Counted from the stretch's first letter, positions 52,078 through 62,219 are shown. The stretch is 64,000 nt of DNA from Paenibacillus sp. FSL H8-0048 (GCF_038002825.1 NZ_JBBODF010000001.1:5146001-5210000); one strand, 5' to 3'. Numbers and translations are program-made. The notes: generated from the sequence alone by a model not told the origin.

Positions 52078-52185
52078 CCCCGGAACTCATTCCCACAGCT
52101 GACAAACATTGAGCCGACTTAGGCCTTTGGAATTCGTACACAATATCACCTGTAATCTTAAAAAATTCGCAGGAGGTGCTGTAAC

Positions 52186-52458
52186 ATGGCACGTACAAAT
52201 CGCACTGTGGTACCAGAGAGCCGGGCAATGCTGAAACAAATGCAATATGAAATTGCTTCTGAATTCGGATTATATGGAGCTTCATACGGCGGTGGAATGG
52301 ACACGGAGTTTGCTTCTGAGCTAGGGACAATTGGCGGAGCAAGCGCATCTGGAGGAACTCCATATCTGGGGCATCTAAGCTCCAGAGATAATGGATCTGT
52401 TGGCGGGGAAATCACAAAGAGGTTGATCAAACAGGCGGAGCAGTCTCTTTTCGCATAA
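52186..52458 (+). CDS. Alpha/beta-type small acid-soluble spore protein
   Basis: 90 residues. It coats forespore DNA and protects it from UV and heat, and is digested at germination by the protease GPR. Family core: MLKQMQYEIASEFGLYG near the N-terminus and NGSVGGEITKRLIKQAEQ at the end. The usual GPR site is EIASE; a second similar site, EFASE, appears in the middle because of an insertion of about 20-25 residues (TEFASELGTIGGASASGG), which makes the protein longer than the common 60-70 residues. ATG 52186 follows GGAGGTG. Confidence 0.93.
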   Translation: MARTNRTVVPESRAMLKQMQYEIASEFGLYGASYGGGMDTEFASELGTIGGASASGGTPYLGHLSSRDNGSVGGEITKRLIKQAEQSLFA

Positions 52459-52518
52459 CTGGCTTCAATTGACAGCACCCGGTAAATAAGATAATATGAC
52501 CTTTGAGGAAGGCCGTAG

Positions 52519-52549
52519 ACCTTTTCCATTCGGAAAAGGTTCATTTTTT
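52519..52549 (+). terminator. Terminator after the SASP gene
   Basis: ACCTTTTCC / GGAAAAGGT with loop ATTC, then TCATTTTTT. Confidence 0.8.
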
Positions 52550-52553
52550 GAAT

Positions 52554-52603
52554 AAAACAGGCATAGGCTATTATTATTCTACTACTTATATTTGGCCTGT
52601 TTT
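52554..52603 (+). other. Long-loop hairpin before metK
   Basis: AAAACAGGC / GCCTGTTTT, perfect 9-bp stem with a 32-base A+T-rich loop, just upstream of the metK RBS. The SAM-sensing S-box core is not present. Confidence 0.5.
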
Positions 52604-52661
52604 CTACTAGGGAGCCCCCTTGAATACAGTGTCAGATCAACAATATGGGAGGTTGTTGTAT

Positions 52662-53864
52662 ATGTCGATCAAAGGGCGTCATCTGTTTACTTCTGAGTCC
52701 GTAACGGAGGGACACCCCGATAAAATCTGTGATCAGATATCCGACGCGGTACTAGATGCATTTCTTGCTAACGATCCTAATGCCCGTGTAGCTTGTGAGG
52801 TAGCTGTAGCAACAGGTCTCGTGCTTGTCATCGGGGAAATTAGCACCAAGTCTGAATATGTGGATATTCCGGCAATCGTACGTAATACTATTAAGGAAAT
52901 TGGTTATACCCGCGCGAAGTTTGGTTTTGACTATAATACTTGTGCCGTCCTTAGCTCGTTGAACGAGCAATCGGCAGATATTGCCCAAGGTGTTAATGCT
53001 GCTCTTGAGCACCGTGATCCTGCATCATTAGCTGAAGAGACTGCTAACATTGGTGCCGGTGACCAAGGTCTGATGTTCGGGTTCGCTACGAATGAGACGC
53101 CTGAGCTCATGCCGCTTCCGATTGCCCTGTCCCACCGGATTGCCCGTCGTCTGGCGGAGGTCCGTAAGGATGGAACTTTGAAATATCTGCGTCCGGATGG
53201 CAAAACCCAGGTTACGATTGAGTACCAGGGCGACAAGCCGGTGCGTGTGGACACGATCGTCGTATCTACCCAGCATGCAGAAGAAATCACCCTTGAGCAA
53301 ATTCAGGCAGACATCAAAGAGCATGTCATTCTTCCGGTTGTTCCAGCTGAACTATTGGATGAAGCCACTAAATACTTCATTAATCCTACTGGACGTTTTG
53401 TTATTGGTGGTCCTCAAGGAGATGCCGGTCTGACTGGACGTAAGATTATTGTGGATACATATGGCGGTTATGCCCGTCATGGCGGCGGAGCCTTCTCCGG
53501 TAAAGATCCGACCAAAGTGGATCGTTCAGCAGCCTATGCTGCCCGTTATGTAGCGAAGAATCTGGTCGCTGCCGGCCTTGCTGACAAGTGCGAGATTCAA
53601 TTGGCGTACGCTATCGGTGTTGCAACCCCTGTATCGATCAATGTGGATACATATGGAACGGGGAAGATTAGTGAGGAGAAGCTGGTTCAGCTGATCAGCG
53701 ATAACTTTGATCTTCGCCCGGCGGGAATCATCTCGATGCTCGACCTGCGTAAGCCTATCTATAGACAGACAGCTGCTTATGGACATTTTGGCCGTACAGA
53801 TGTGGACCTTCCTTGGGAACGCGTGGATAAGGCGGATTTGTTAAAAGCCCAGTCCGGAATCTAA
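52662..53864 (+). CDS. metK: S-adenosylmethionine synthetase
   Basis: Makes SAM from methionine and ATP. 400 residues from ATG 52662, nine bases after GGGAGG; the in-frame upstream codon at 52620 is unsupported. Family marks: HLFTSESVTEGHPDKICDQISD near residue 5, GAGDQGLMFG near residue 122, and the catalytic GGGAFSGKDPTKVDRSAAY near residue 270. Strong terminator downstream. Located oddly between an SASP gene and an SLH gene. Confidence 0.98.
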   Translation: MSIKGRHLFTSESVTEGHPDKICDQISDAVLDAFLANDPNARVACEVAVATGLVLVIGEISTKSEYVDIPAIVRNTIKEIGYTRAKFGFDYNTCAVLSSLNEQSADIAQGVNAALEHRDPASLAEETANIGAGDQGLMFGFATNETPELMPLPIALSHRIARRLAEVRKDGTLKYLRPDGKTQVTIEYQGDKPVRVDTIVVSTQHAEEITLEQIQADIKEHVILPVVPAELLDEATKYFINPTGRFVIGGPQGDAGLTGRKIIVDTYGGYARHGGGAFSGKDPTKVDRSAAYAARYVAKNLVAAGLADKCEIQLAYAIGVATPVSINVDTYGTGKISEEKLVQLISDNFDLRPAGIISMLDLRKPIYRQTAAYGHFGRTDVDLPWERVDKADLLKAQSGI

Positions 53865-53908
53865 GAGTTAATTAAGCGAATAGAGCTTACTATGCATCGT
53901 CATAGTTA

Positions 53909-53954
53909 GCCCAAAAAGCACCCTCATGAAGAAGGTGCTTTTTGGGCTTTTTTT
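53909..53954 (+). terminator. Terminator after metK
   Basis: GCCCAAAAAGCACC / GGTGCTTTTTGGGC, perfect 14-bp stem and seven T. Confidence 0.97.
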
Positions 53955-54071
53955 GTGAAAAGAGCAAGCGGATATGCCCTCAGCCGTCATCTTCTAAACT
54001 TTGGAAGCCCTTTAGCCGAATATAACAGTATACAAGAAACGCTCGAGGGGCTGAAGGGAGCTTTATCAAGA

Positions 54072-57000
54072 ATGAAAAAGAAGGTAAGAATAGGCACAGC
54101 GATTATTATTGCAGGTCATCTGCTGCTTGGTTTGGGCAGTCCGGTTATCGGTATACATACATCAGCGGTATACGCCGCTTCAGAATTCGGAATCAGCATT
54201 TCTCCTGCAAACGGGTCTGCTTTTGTAAATACCGGGGCTTCACTGGGGCTTAGCTTTGACCGCCAGGTGATCCCGCAAGCCGGGAAAATCACCATTACAG
54301 ATGTAAATGCCGAAACGGTATTTACGGAAATTGCAATCGGCAGTGCAGGGCTAATCGGAAACTCGGCAAGCTACGAGATCAAGCTAGGCTCCAGTCTTAA
54401 ATTCGCTCCTTACAAAACATATAGCGTAAGTGTACCTAAGGGGCTGTTCAAGGATAGTGCAGGCAATGAGTCAGCAGCAACAAGCTGGAAGTTCACGACA
54501 GCCCCGGAGGTGAATCCGGCGATTATAGCAAGCAGTATGTCTCCAGCCCCTAATTCCAGGGTAGAGGCTGCAAGCTTAACGGAGCTGAGTATACGCTTAT
54601 CTGGAGTGCTTACAGCCGGGGGAGGCAGCGTCAGGCTGCTCTCATCAGCGGATAACGCGGTTATACAGGAGTTTGCGATCCGGGAGGGAGAAGCTGGGGT
54701 TGCCTTCCAGAGTGCAGATTCCTCGACAACGGTAACGCTGACACTGGCTAATAAGCTTCCATCCGGCGGGAATTATTATGTGCTTATCGATGCTTATGCC
54801 TTCAAGGATGCTAATAATACAACCTATCAGGGGATAGCCAGCGGCAGTGGCTGGAGCTTCTCCACGATCGGTACGGGGACTATCTCTGCAACTACGGCTC
54901 CGGTCAACGCCTCTTTTGGTGCATCGGTCAGTGGAGCACTTAAGCTGTACTTTGACCGCCCGGTGAGTCCGGCTTCTGGAGTGATCTCAGTCTCTCCAGG
55001 TGCATTTGGGGACCCTGGAACAAGATGGCTGAATATCAATTCAACGAGCGTTACCGGCGGGGGGAGCTCGACAATTACACTGTTGCCAGCCTCCGCGGCC
55101 TCGCCGCTGTTGAGCGGTACGCTATATACAGTTACTATACCGCAGGGTGCTTTTTATGATCAGGATGGTCATCTCTTTCCGGCTTCAGGCCCGTATTCCT
55201 GGACATTTACAACAGCTTCATTAACAAGTCTGTCTGTAGCCGCATTATCACCAGCGGACCGCAGTGAGTCCGTAGATATCTCCAAGACAATTGCGGTTAA
55301 TTTCAACCGTGATGTTGTTTATAATAGCATCGTCACGAACGGGGTTGTTCTATATAAAAGCAATGGCTCTAAAGTGGCAGCGACAGTTCAGCAGGGCGCC
55401 TCTGCCAAGGAATTTATTATTAAGCCGTCCGCTGCACTGGAATCGGATACGATCTATTATATCGACATTGCCAAAGGCACGTTCACGGATGCCGCAGACC
55501 CCAGTGTGCAGTATGAGGGATTAAACGGCACCAAATCCTGGAGCTTCCGTACTGTAGCCATAGATAAGACCCCTCCATCGCTGACGAGTGCAGTGCTGGA
55601 GAACAACCGGACGATCCGCCTGAGGTATAATGAGCCGCTTAACGCTTCAGTGGCTCTGCTGGCTTCCAGCTTCGGGGTAACCGTCAATGAGGAAACCCGG
55701 AATATTGAGAACGCCTATGTTCAAGGAGACAGTGTATTTGTAGTGATTAGCACAGGCATCGCTGTAGGCCAAAATGTAAAAATCAGCTATACCGGCGGTG
55801 TGCGGACCATTCAGGATACTAGCGGGAATGCTGCGGCTACCTTTTCTGGGCAGCAGATCACCAACACTATAGAATCGGCGCTTCCTACGCCCAAAGAAGG
55901 CAGAATTACAGGTAAAACAGTGACACTGACCTTCAATGATACGCTCAAACCGGTCTCTCCATATGCCTATGAACAGTTTGTGGTCACGACTGACGGGTAT
56001 TCGCTCGGAGTGAATTCTATCAGTATCAGCGGTAACACCCTATATTTAACTGTAAGCTCTGAGGTGGGCAATTCGGAGTCGGTCCGGGTATCCTATTACG
56101 CCGGTTCGTATCCGCTGGTTAGCTCTTTGGGACAGAATATCGCGGGCTTCACTGAGTTTAACATCCGCAATAGTAAGGATAATGTGCCGCCCGTGTTCCA
56201 GAATGCGACGGGAGCGGGCAATAAGATACTTCTCAATTATAACGAAGGTCTGTCTACAATTAATTTGCCAATGAACAGCCAGTTCTCTGTATTGGTTGGC
56301 GGCAAACCTAACTATGTTACTAACGTATCGGTGAATGGTACACAGGCTATATTGACCCTTCAGAATACATTGCCGCTAAGCGGAGCGGTGACGGTATCCT
56401 ATGTTCCGGGTACTCTTGGACTTAGTGATCTGAATGGTAATCGTGCAGCCTATGTTGATCTTCAGCCAGTGTCTGTAACTTCAACCACGATAGTATCCGA
56501 GATCAGCGCAGCTACAGTGAAGGGCAATGAACTTAATGTTACCTTTACGAAGAACATGCAGTCCTCCTCGAAATTGTATGCCAATCAGTTTGGAATTAAG
56601 GCGGATGGAAGCAGTATTGATGTTCAGGATTTCAGTCTGGCCGGAACTCTTTTGAAATTGAATCTCTCGCAGGCAGTGACGTCCGGGCAAAAGGTGGAGC
56701 TCTCTTACCTGTCAGGTGCGGGGATCATTACAGACACGAATGGTAACTCTCTTCCGTCGTTCAATTCCTTATCTGTTCAGAATCTGACCACTGGTGTAAC
56801 GGGCAATGGAAGCCGCCCCTCTTATCTGGGAACCCTGCCTGCCAGTGAATTTGGCAAGGAATACCCGTTACTGAAGAGTGATTCTGCTCTTGCAGTTACA
56901 GATCTTTCGGTCTACAAACAAATGATTAAAAGATATGATCTGAATGCAGAACGGATGGCTGCCAGTTATCAATATCTAAAGCTTGCAGGTACGGATGAGT

Positions 57001-58103
57001 TGGTGTTCGAGGTTCCTTCTACAGAGAAGTCAGCCTATGTTACCGTTCCGCTAAAAGCTCTTTCGGATGCAGCCGCTAGTAACAAGAATGCAAAACTGAT
57101 TATCCGGTACGGAGATCATATGTATGGTGTAAAACTAAGCGATATTGATGTAAATTCGCTAATAGCCAGTTTGGGGACAGATATCAATAAGGTCTCACTT
57201 GTTCTGCGTATGGAGAGTGTTCCAGGAGGGACGTTCTATTCGTTCGAGCAAAAAATCGGAAGCCAGGCCATGCGTAACGTTACCGGGCTTATGGATTTAC
57301 GTCTAACCGGTTCTATTAAAGATAACTACTCCAATGCAAAGGAGTTAAATGTAGCAGGACAATACACTGTTCGCAATGCTGCTGTACTGAATTCTGCACA
57401 AACGATGGCTGCCGGAGTAGATTCGACATATAATGATGCTATTTATTTGCCGGCCCAAATGGCTACAGTGGGCAATAATAGCGTTGTTAGTGCACGCACG
57501 AATAGTAACCAGGTAGTCGGGGTGTTCATTTCTTTACGTACCTTTGGAGATATAACCTCCCATTGGAGTAAGACTGCTGTAGCAGAGTTAGCCGCCAAAA
57601 ATATCATCGACAGCAGCTATGGAACTGCGTTTATTCCTGATAAGCCGATCACCCGTTCCGAGTTTGCTGTGATGCTCAGCCGGGGGCTGGGGCTACAGGC
57701 AGTACGCGGCGGAGCTTCCCAGTTCAAGGATGTACGTCCGTTTACACAAACAAGTGACTTCATAGAAGCCGCCGCCAAAGCCGGCATTATCAACGGTAAT
57801 ACGGACGGAACCTTCCGTGCGGAGGATAAGATTACCCGTGAGCAGATGGCGATTATGATGGTGAGGGCGCTGGAGTATACGGGGCAGCCTGTAACGCTGA
57901 GTGCATCGTCTATGGATACGCTTAGTCCGTTCAAGGACCGGGCGAGAATTCTGAGCCAGAGCCTCGAATTTGTAGCCAAGGCGGTTAAGGCGGGAATTAT
58001 TCAGGGAGTCAGCACCACAGAGTTCCAGCCGCAAGGCAATGCTACCCGGGGACAGGCTGCGGTCATGCTGCAGCGGATGCTGAAGACAGCAGGCTATTTG
58101 TAA
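54072..58103 (+). CDS. SLH-domain surface protein with many Ig-like modules
   Basis: 1343 residues from ATG 54072, after GAAGGGA; the frame is open upstream to 53955 but that lies at the metK terminator. Signal peptide (KKKVRIGTAIIIAGHLLLGLG..., cleavage near VYAAS). Four Ig-like modules of the Big_5 type follow (ISISPANGSAFVNTGASLGL, MSPAPNSRVEAASLTEL, TAPVNASFGASVSGAL, LSPADRSESVDISKTIAV, each with a late ...SWKFTT or SWSFST end), then SwmB-like modules (TGKTVTLTFNDTL..., KGNELNVTFTKNM...). Three SLH domains close the protein (FGDITSHWSKTAVAEL, FKDVRPFTQTSDFIEA, FKDRARILSQSLEFVA). A wall-anchored adhesin or structural protein is likely. Confidence 0.92.
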   Translation: MKKKVRIGTAIIIAGHLLLGLGSPVIGIHTSAVYAASEFGISISPANGSAFVNTGASLGLSFDRQVIPQAGKITITDVNAETVFTEIAIGSAGLIGNSASYEIKLGSSLKFAPYKTYSVSVPKGLFKDSAGNESAATSWKFTTAPEVNPAIIASSMSPAPNSRVEAASLTELSIRLSGVLTAGGGSVRLLSSADNAVIQEFAIREGEAGVAFQSADSSTTVTLTLANKLPSGGNYYVLIDAYAFKDANNTTYQGIASGSGWSFSTIGTGTISATTAPVNASFGASVSGALKLYFDRPVSPASGVISVSPGAFGDPGTRWLNINSTSVTGGGSSTITLLPASAASPLLSGTLYTVTIPQGAFYDQDGHLFPASGPYSWTFTTASLTSLSVAALSPADRSESVDISKTIAVNFNRDVVYNSIVTNGVVLYKSNGSKVAATVQQGASAKEFIIKPSAALESDTIYYIDIAKGTFTDAADPSVQYEGLNGTKSWSFRTVAIDKTPPSLTSAVLENNRTIRLRYNEPLNASVALLASSFGVTVNEETRNIENAYVQGDSVFVVISTGIAVGQNVKISYTGGVRTIQDTSGNAAATFSGQQITNTIESALPTPKEGRITGKTVTLTFNDTLKPVSPYAYEQFVVTTDGYSLGVNSISISGNTLYLTVSSEVGNSESVRVSYYAGSYPLVSSLGQNIAGFTEFNIRNSKDNVPPVFQNATGAGNKILLNYNEGLSTINLPMNSQFSVLVGGKPNYVTNVSVNGTQAILTLQNTLPLSGAVTVSYVPGTLGLSDLNGNRAAYVDLQPVSVTSTTIVSEISAATVKGNELNVTFTKNMQSSSKLYANQFGIKADGSSIDVQDFSLAGTLLKLNLSQAVTSGQKVELSYLSGAGIITDTNGNSLPSFNSLSVQNLTTGVTGNGSRPSYLGTLPASEFGKEYPLLKSDSALAVTDLSVYKQMIKRYDLNAERMAASYQYLKLAGTDELVFEVPSTEKSAYVTVPLKALSDAAASNKNAKLIIRYGDHMYGVKLSDIDVNSLIASLGTDINKVSLVLRMESVPGGTFYSFEQKIGSQAMRNVTGLMDLRLTGSIKDNYSNAKELNVAGQYTVRNAAVLNSAQTMAAGVDSTYNDAIYLPAQMATVGNNSVVSARTNSNQVVGVFISLRTFGDITSHWSKTAVAELAAKNIIDSSYGTAFIPDKPITRSEFAVMLSRGLGLQAVRGGASQFKDVRPFTQTSDFIEAAAKAGIINGNTDGTFRAEDKITREQMAIMMVRALEYTGQPVTLSASSMDTLSPFKDRARILSQSLEFVAKAVKAGIIQGVSTTEFQPQGNATRGQAAVMLQRMLKTAGYL

Positions 58104-58124
58104 GAGAATTGCATAGTTAAGCAG

Positions 58125-58154
58125 AGCATCCGGTCTATGGGCCGGGTGCTTTTT
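58125..58154 (+). terminator. Terminator after the SLH/Ig-like gene
   Basis: AGCATCCGG / CCGGGTGCT (one G.U) followed by five T. Confidence 0.85.
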
Positions 58155-58270
58155 CGCAACTTTTCGAGCTGAATTCAGTCTATTAAAGGTATAGTCTATT
58201 ACTATGAACTGATATCCAGGTCTTGATAGCGAGGTAGAAGAGTACAAATAGATGGGAGAGTTACACTGAA

Positions 58271-61000
58271 ATGAATGAGCTTTTCATGGGGAAAAAGAGT
58301 ACAGAGCAAACACGGGGAAATCAATGGTCGCCTGCTAAAAAATGGATTGCTGCATCCCTGGCGGGTGTAATCTGGATCATGCCGGTTGTCGGGAGTGAAG
58401 GTGCAGGATGGCTGGGTGCAGGCCCTGCGCCGGTAGCACAAGCAGCAGCGTCCTTCTCGGCGACGAAGCTTAGTGAAGAGGTTATCACTTCCGGGGCGAT
58501 GATGATGAAATATAAGTTTACCACGGTGCGTTCCGGTAAGAGTGCGACAGGACTGGCCAGCGTCATTCGTGTCGATCTGAATAATCCTTACGTCTCTCTG
58601 GATGTAATGACCGGCAAAGGCGGGAATCTGACGACACGGCAGAGCACCGGGGGCATGGCGACGGAGACAGGAGCGGTCGCGGCAGTGAACGGGGATTACT
58701 TCAATACTGGCGGAGAAGGGGCACCGATCGGCGGTCAGGTATCCGGCGGTGTGCTGGTGTCTACTCCATCACAGCTGAACGGAATGTATGCTTTTGCAGT
58801 AACCAAGGACCGTAAACCTATCATTGATGAATATACGTTTGAGGGGATGCTGACCGCAGAGGATGGTGCCCAGTTCCCGCTGTCCGGCATCAACAAAGGG
58901 GCCTACAATCCCGAAGGCGGCAGTTCGACTTACAGTCACGCTAACGCTGCTTATATCTATACAGATGCATGGACAGCGCTGGAACGCCCTAAGGGCAGCT
59001 CTACCACTCCCACAGAGGTGCTGGTAGAGAATGATACGATTACCCAGATCTCGCTGGATTCGGCTCTGCCGGTGACCGTACCCAAAGGGGCCTATATTCT
59101 GCGGACGCACGGGCTGGCTGCCCAGTTCGTTAAGGCTCATCTGGTTGTAGGGCAGAAGCTGAGCAGTACCTATGCGCTCCGTTCCAAAACCACCCAGCAG
59201 GAGCTCGATCCTTCTACGCTGCAGATGATGATCGGGGGGCATACCATTCTGGTCAATAACGGCAAGGCGTCATCGTTCTCCCGTTCTACAAGCAGCATTG
59301 GCGGGTACCGGGCGCGTACAGCACTGGGCTATTCCCAGGATGGCAGATACGTATATGTCATTGCAGCCGAGAAGAACAGCAATAGTGCGGGGCTGTCGCT
59401 GACAGAGCTGCAATCCTTCATGACGAATATCGGGGTGTGGAAAGGGATGAATCTGGACGGAGGGGGCTCTACAACGATGGTGGACCGCCCGCTGGCTGAA
59501 ACCTCGACTACACTTACCTTCAATACTGAATACGGCAAGGAGCAGCGCACAATCGTTAACGGCGTGGGGGTATATACTTCCGCTCCGCAAGGTGAAGTGA
59601 AAGGGATCAAGATCAGCGGCAGTTCGGTACTGTTAATCGGACAAAAGGCCACATATTCCCTGAAGGGCTATGATACGTACTACAATCCGGTGGATGTAGC
59701 AGCGGCTAATCCGGCCTGGACCGCAAGCGGCGGCAGTGTCACTGTGAATGCGGGAGAAGCCACGGCCGTCAAGCCGGGAACCGTCAAGCTGAAGGCGACC
59801 AGCGGAACAGCGAGTGCCGAGACCGAGGTCACCGTTCTGGGCGGAGAAGACCTGTCCAGCCTGATTGCAGGTACTGCAACTGCACCGCTGCAAGCAGGGG
59901 CCACTGTATCAGTTCCGGTTAGTGCAGTGTCGAAGAGCGGGGCAACGATAGCTGTTCCGGCAACCGCACTGAAGTGGGAGTTCATCGGCTTCAAAGGAAG
60001 TGTGGGGGACGGCAAGCTTAAGGTGGAGGCGGTTGATGCTGGCGTAACTACCGGATATGCGATTGCCCGCTATGACGGCTTCAGCACGGCGGTTGTCTTG
60101 TCTACTGCGGCTGCCACGGCGTGGGAGGATTTCGAGAACACCGCCTATCCGATTGCGTTCACTACGAATGCAGCGGGGGTTACCGGTACAGCAGCCATAG
60201 CTGCGGGCAGCGCAGAGCGTGCCGGGTCGAAGGTTCTGTCGCTAAGCTATGATATGACACAAGGCACCGGCAAAATGTACGCATACGCCCAGTTCAACGG
60301 CACAACCGGCAAAAGTATTCCTGCGGCGGCAACCTCGATGTCGGTGGACGTCATGGGTGATATGAGCCTGAACTGGCTGCGTGCGGAACTGACGGATGCC
60401 GACGGGAAAACGGCCTATATTGATCTGGCGAAAGTCATCGACTGGAATGGCTGGAAGACGCTTAATATCGATCTGTCCGGCTCAGGGATTAAATTCCCAG
60501 CTTCCCTTAAGAGACTTTACGTGGTAAATGTAGAAGAAGGACAGGATGAACGGGCCAAGACAGGAACAGTGGCCTTTGATAATATTTCCTTCGTGATGCC
60601 ATCGCTCTCCAGTGAGGCGGGACTACCTAAAGGGACGGCAGCGATGAGCATTGGCGGCAAGGCGATGACGGTAAACGGCACCAAGCGGCCGATTGATGTC
60701 GCACCGATTGTGAAGGACGGCAGTACGTATGTGCCGATAAAATATGTACTGGACGCGTTCGGCGGCAATGCGGTCTGGAATGCAAAGACCAAGAAGATTA
60801 TGGTCCTGCGGGGCGCCAAGGCGCTGGATCTGACCGTGAACAAGAAGGAATTCGTACTGAACGGGAAGCGGCAGAGTGCTGAAGTAGCACCTATGATCCT
60901 GAATGCCAGGACTTTAGTACCGCTCAGACTCGTGACAGAACAGCTCGGACTCACTGTAAAATGGGAACAGAACACTAAGACCGTAACTATCGAATCGTGA
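58271..61000 (+). CDS. Secreted phosphodiester-glycosidase-type protein with stalk domains
   Basis: 909 residues. The N-terminal membrane segment (about 25-42) is followed by a signal-peptide-like APVAQAAASF. The NAGPA/phosphodiester glycosidase domain spans about 75-440: AAVNGDYFNTGGEGAPIGG and the late GMNLDGGGSTTMVDR are its catalytic-region motifs. Next come a bacterial Ig-like module (about 440-525), a beta-sandwich resembling a carbohydrate-binding module (about 615-780, starting AWEDFENTAYP), and two copper-amine-oxidase-N-type stalk repeats at the end (PIDVAPIVKDGSTYVPIKYV, EVAPMILNARTLVPLRLV). The target is probably a glycan phosphodiester in the envelope. ATG 58271; RBS GGGAGAG. Confidence 0.88.
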   Translation: MNELFMGKKSTEQTRGNQWSPAKKWIAASLAGVIWIMPVVGSEGAGWLGAGPAPVAQAAASFSATKLSEEVITSGAMMMKYKFTTVRSGKSATGLASVIRVDLNNPYVSLDVMTGKGGNLTTRQSTGGMATETGAVAAVNGDYFNTGGEGAPIGGQVSGGVLVSTPSQLNGMYAFAVTKDRKPIIDEYTFEGMLTAEDGAQFPLSGINKGAYNPEGGSSTYSHANAAYIYTDAWTALERPKGSSTTPTEVLVENDTITQISLDSALPVTVPKGAYILRTHGLAAQFVKAHLVVGQKLSSTYALRSKTTQQELDPSTLQMMIGGHTILVNNGKASSFSRSTSSIGGYRARTALGYSQDGRYVYVIAAEKNSNSAGLSLTELQSFMTNIGVWKGMNLDGGGSTTMVDRPLAETSTTLTFNTEYGKEQRTIVNGVGVYTSAPQGEVKGIKISGSSVLLIGQKATYSLKGYDTYYNPVDVAAANPAWTASGGSVTVNAGEATAVKPGTVKLKATSGTASAETEVTVLGGEDLSSLIAGTATAPLQAGATVSVPVSAVSKSGATIAVPATALKWEFIGFKGSVGDGKLKVEAVDAGVTTGYAIARYDGFSTAVVLSTAAATAWEDFENTAYPIAFTTNAAGVTGTAAIAAGSAERAGSKVLSLSYDMTQGTGKMYAYAQFNGTTGKSIPAAATSMSVDVMGDMSLNWLRAELTDADGKTAYIDLAKVIDWNGWKTLNIDLSGSGIKFPASLKRLYVVNVEEGQDERAKTGTVAFDNISFVMPSLSSEAGLPKGTAAMSIGGKAMTVNGTKRPIDVAPIVKDGSTYVPIKYVLDAFGGNAVWNAKTKKIMVLRGAKALDLTVNKKEFVLNGKRQSAEVAPMILNARTLVPLRLVTEQLGLTVKWEQNTKTVTIES

Positions 61001-61042
61001 TATGTTAGTATAAAGGAAAGCCTTTAATACGATTCGATAGAA

Positions 61043-62215
61043 ATGGGGCAAGCATCCGTGGAATTTCAAGCCGATGCAATAGATCGGGTGATTAAGAACA
61101 CCATCGACGTGATGGAGAGCAGCAAGTATCAGATATTCGAAATATTGCAGGTGGCACGGGATGAGCTTGCTGCACTCAACAAAGAGCTGCAGCGGGTTAT
61201 GGAAGAAACGGATGAAACATTGCAAAAGGTAGACAAGCTGGAGCAGCAGTACCACCGCTCCCGGATCCGGCTGACAGAGGTCAGCCGGGATTTTGTCCGC
61301 TACACGGAGAAGGATATCCGGATTGCCTATGAGAAGGCGACGGAGCTGCAGCTGGAGCTGATGATGACCAGGGAGAGGGAGGCTTATCTGCGGAACAGAC
61401 GCGATGAACTGCAAATGCGGGTTCGCAGTGTCGAAAATTCTGTAGAGCGTGCCGAATCGATTGGTTCGCAAATGAGCGTTGTCCTGGAATATCTGTCCGG
61501 AGAACTAGGTCAAGTGACGCGAATTGTCGAATCTGCGAAGAACCGCCAGATGATCGGACTCAAAATAATCCTGGCTCAGGAAGAGGAACGGAAAAGAATT
61601 GCCCGGGAAATTCATGACGGTCCTGCTCAAATGCTGGCGAATCTAGTCCTAAGGACGGAAATTGTAGAAAGAATGCTGGTAAAGCAGGAATTTGGGCTGG
61701 TACAAGCCGAAGTAATAGACTTAAAGGGGCAGGTAAGATACAGCCTGGAAGAAATGCGCAAGGTGATTTTCAACCTGCGTCCTATGGCGCTTGATGATCT
61801 GGGGCTGATTCCGACTCTGCGGAAGTATGTGCATGATTATGAGGAGAAGACGAAGATCCGTACCTCTTTTGAAACCAGGGGGAAGGAGCACCGTTTGTCC
61901 TCAGCGATGGAAGCGGCGGTATACCGGCTGGTGCAGGAGGGCCTGTCCAATGCGGCGAAGCATGCTTATCCGAGCTACGTGCTGGTGGAGATTACTTATC
62001 AGGCCCAATTGATCAAGATTGTCGTGAAAGACAATGGCTTAGGCTTCAATGTCAAAAAAATCAGTGAACAAGCCAACCGGGAAAGCTTCGGTCTGGTGGG
62101 TATGCGCGAACGCGTGGAATTGCTGGAGGGAAGAATGGAAATACAGTCAGCCGAGAACCAGGGCACAACAATCGTAATTCACATTCCGACGAATGTGGAA
62201 AAGGGAAAGGAGTAA
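61043..62215 (+). CDS. degS: Cytoplasmic sensor histidine kinase DegS
   Basis: 390 residues without membrane segments. Residues 1-180 form a long coiled-coil sensor domain typical of DegS. The HisKA_3 box has phospho-acceptor His191 in ERKRIAREIHDGPAQMLANL. The C-terminal ATPase has VYRLVQEGLSNAAKHA (N box), KDNGLGFN (G1) and GLVGMRERVELLEG (G2). ATG 61043; GTG 61058 is in frame and possible. It phosphorylates DegU, encoded four bases downstream. Confidence 0.96.
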   Translation: MGQASVEFQADAIDRVIKNTIDVMESSKYQIFEILQVARDELAALNKELQRVMEETDETLQKVDKLEQQYHRSRIRLTEVSRDFVRYTEKDIRIAYEKATELQLELMMTREREAYLRNRRDELQMRVRSVENSVERAESIGSQMSVVLEYLSGELGQVTRIVESAKNRQMIGLKIILAQEEERKRIAREIHDGPAQMLANLVLRTEIVERMLVKQEFGLVQAEVIDLKGQVRYSLEEMRKVIFNLRPMALDDLGLIPTLRKYVHDYEEKTKIRTSFETRGKEHRLSSAMEAAVYRLVQEGLSNAAKHAYPSYVLVEITYQAQLIKIVVKDNGLGFNVKKISEQANRESFGLVGMRERVELLEGRMEIQSAENQGTTIVIHIPTNVEKGKE

Positions 62216-62219
62216 TGTG

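Noticed and set aside
52459..52661. SAM riboswitch before metK
   Set aside because: No S-box core or kink-turn pattern could be found by eye.
53955..54071. Upstream extension of the third SLH protein
   Set aside because: The GTG at 53955 lies at the metK terminator and a normal signal peptide begins only at ATG 54072.
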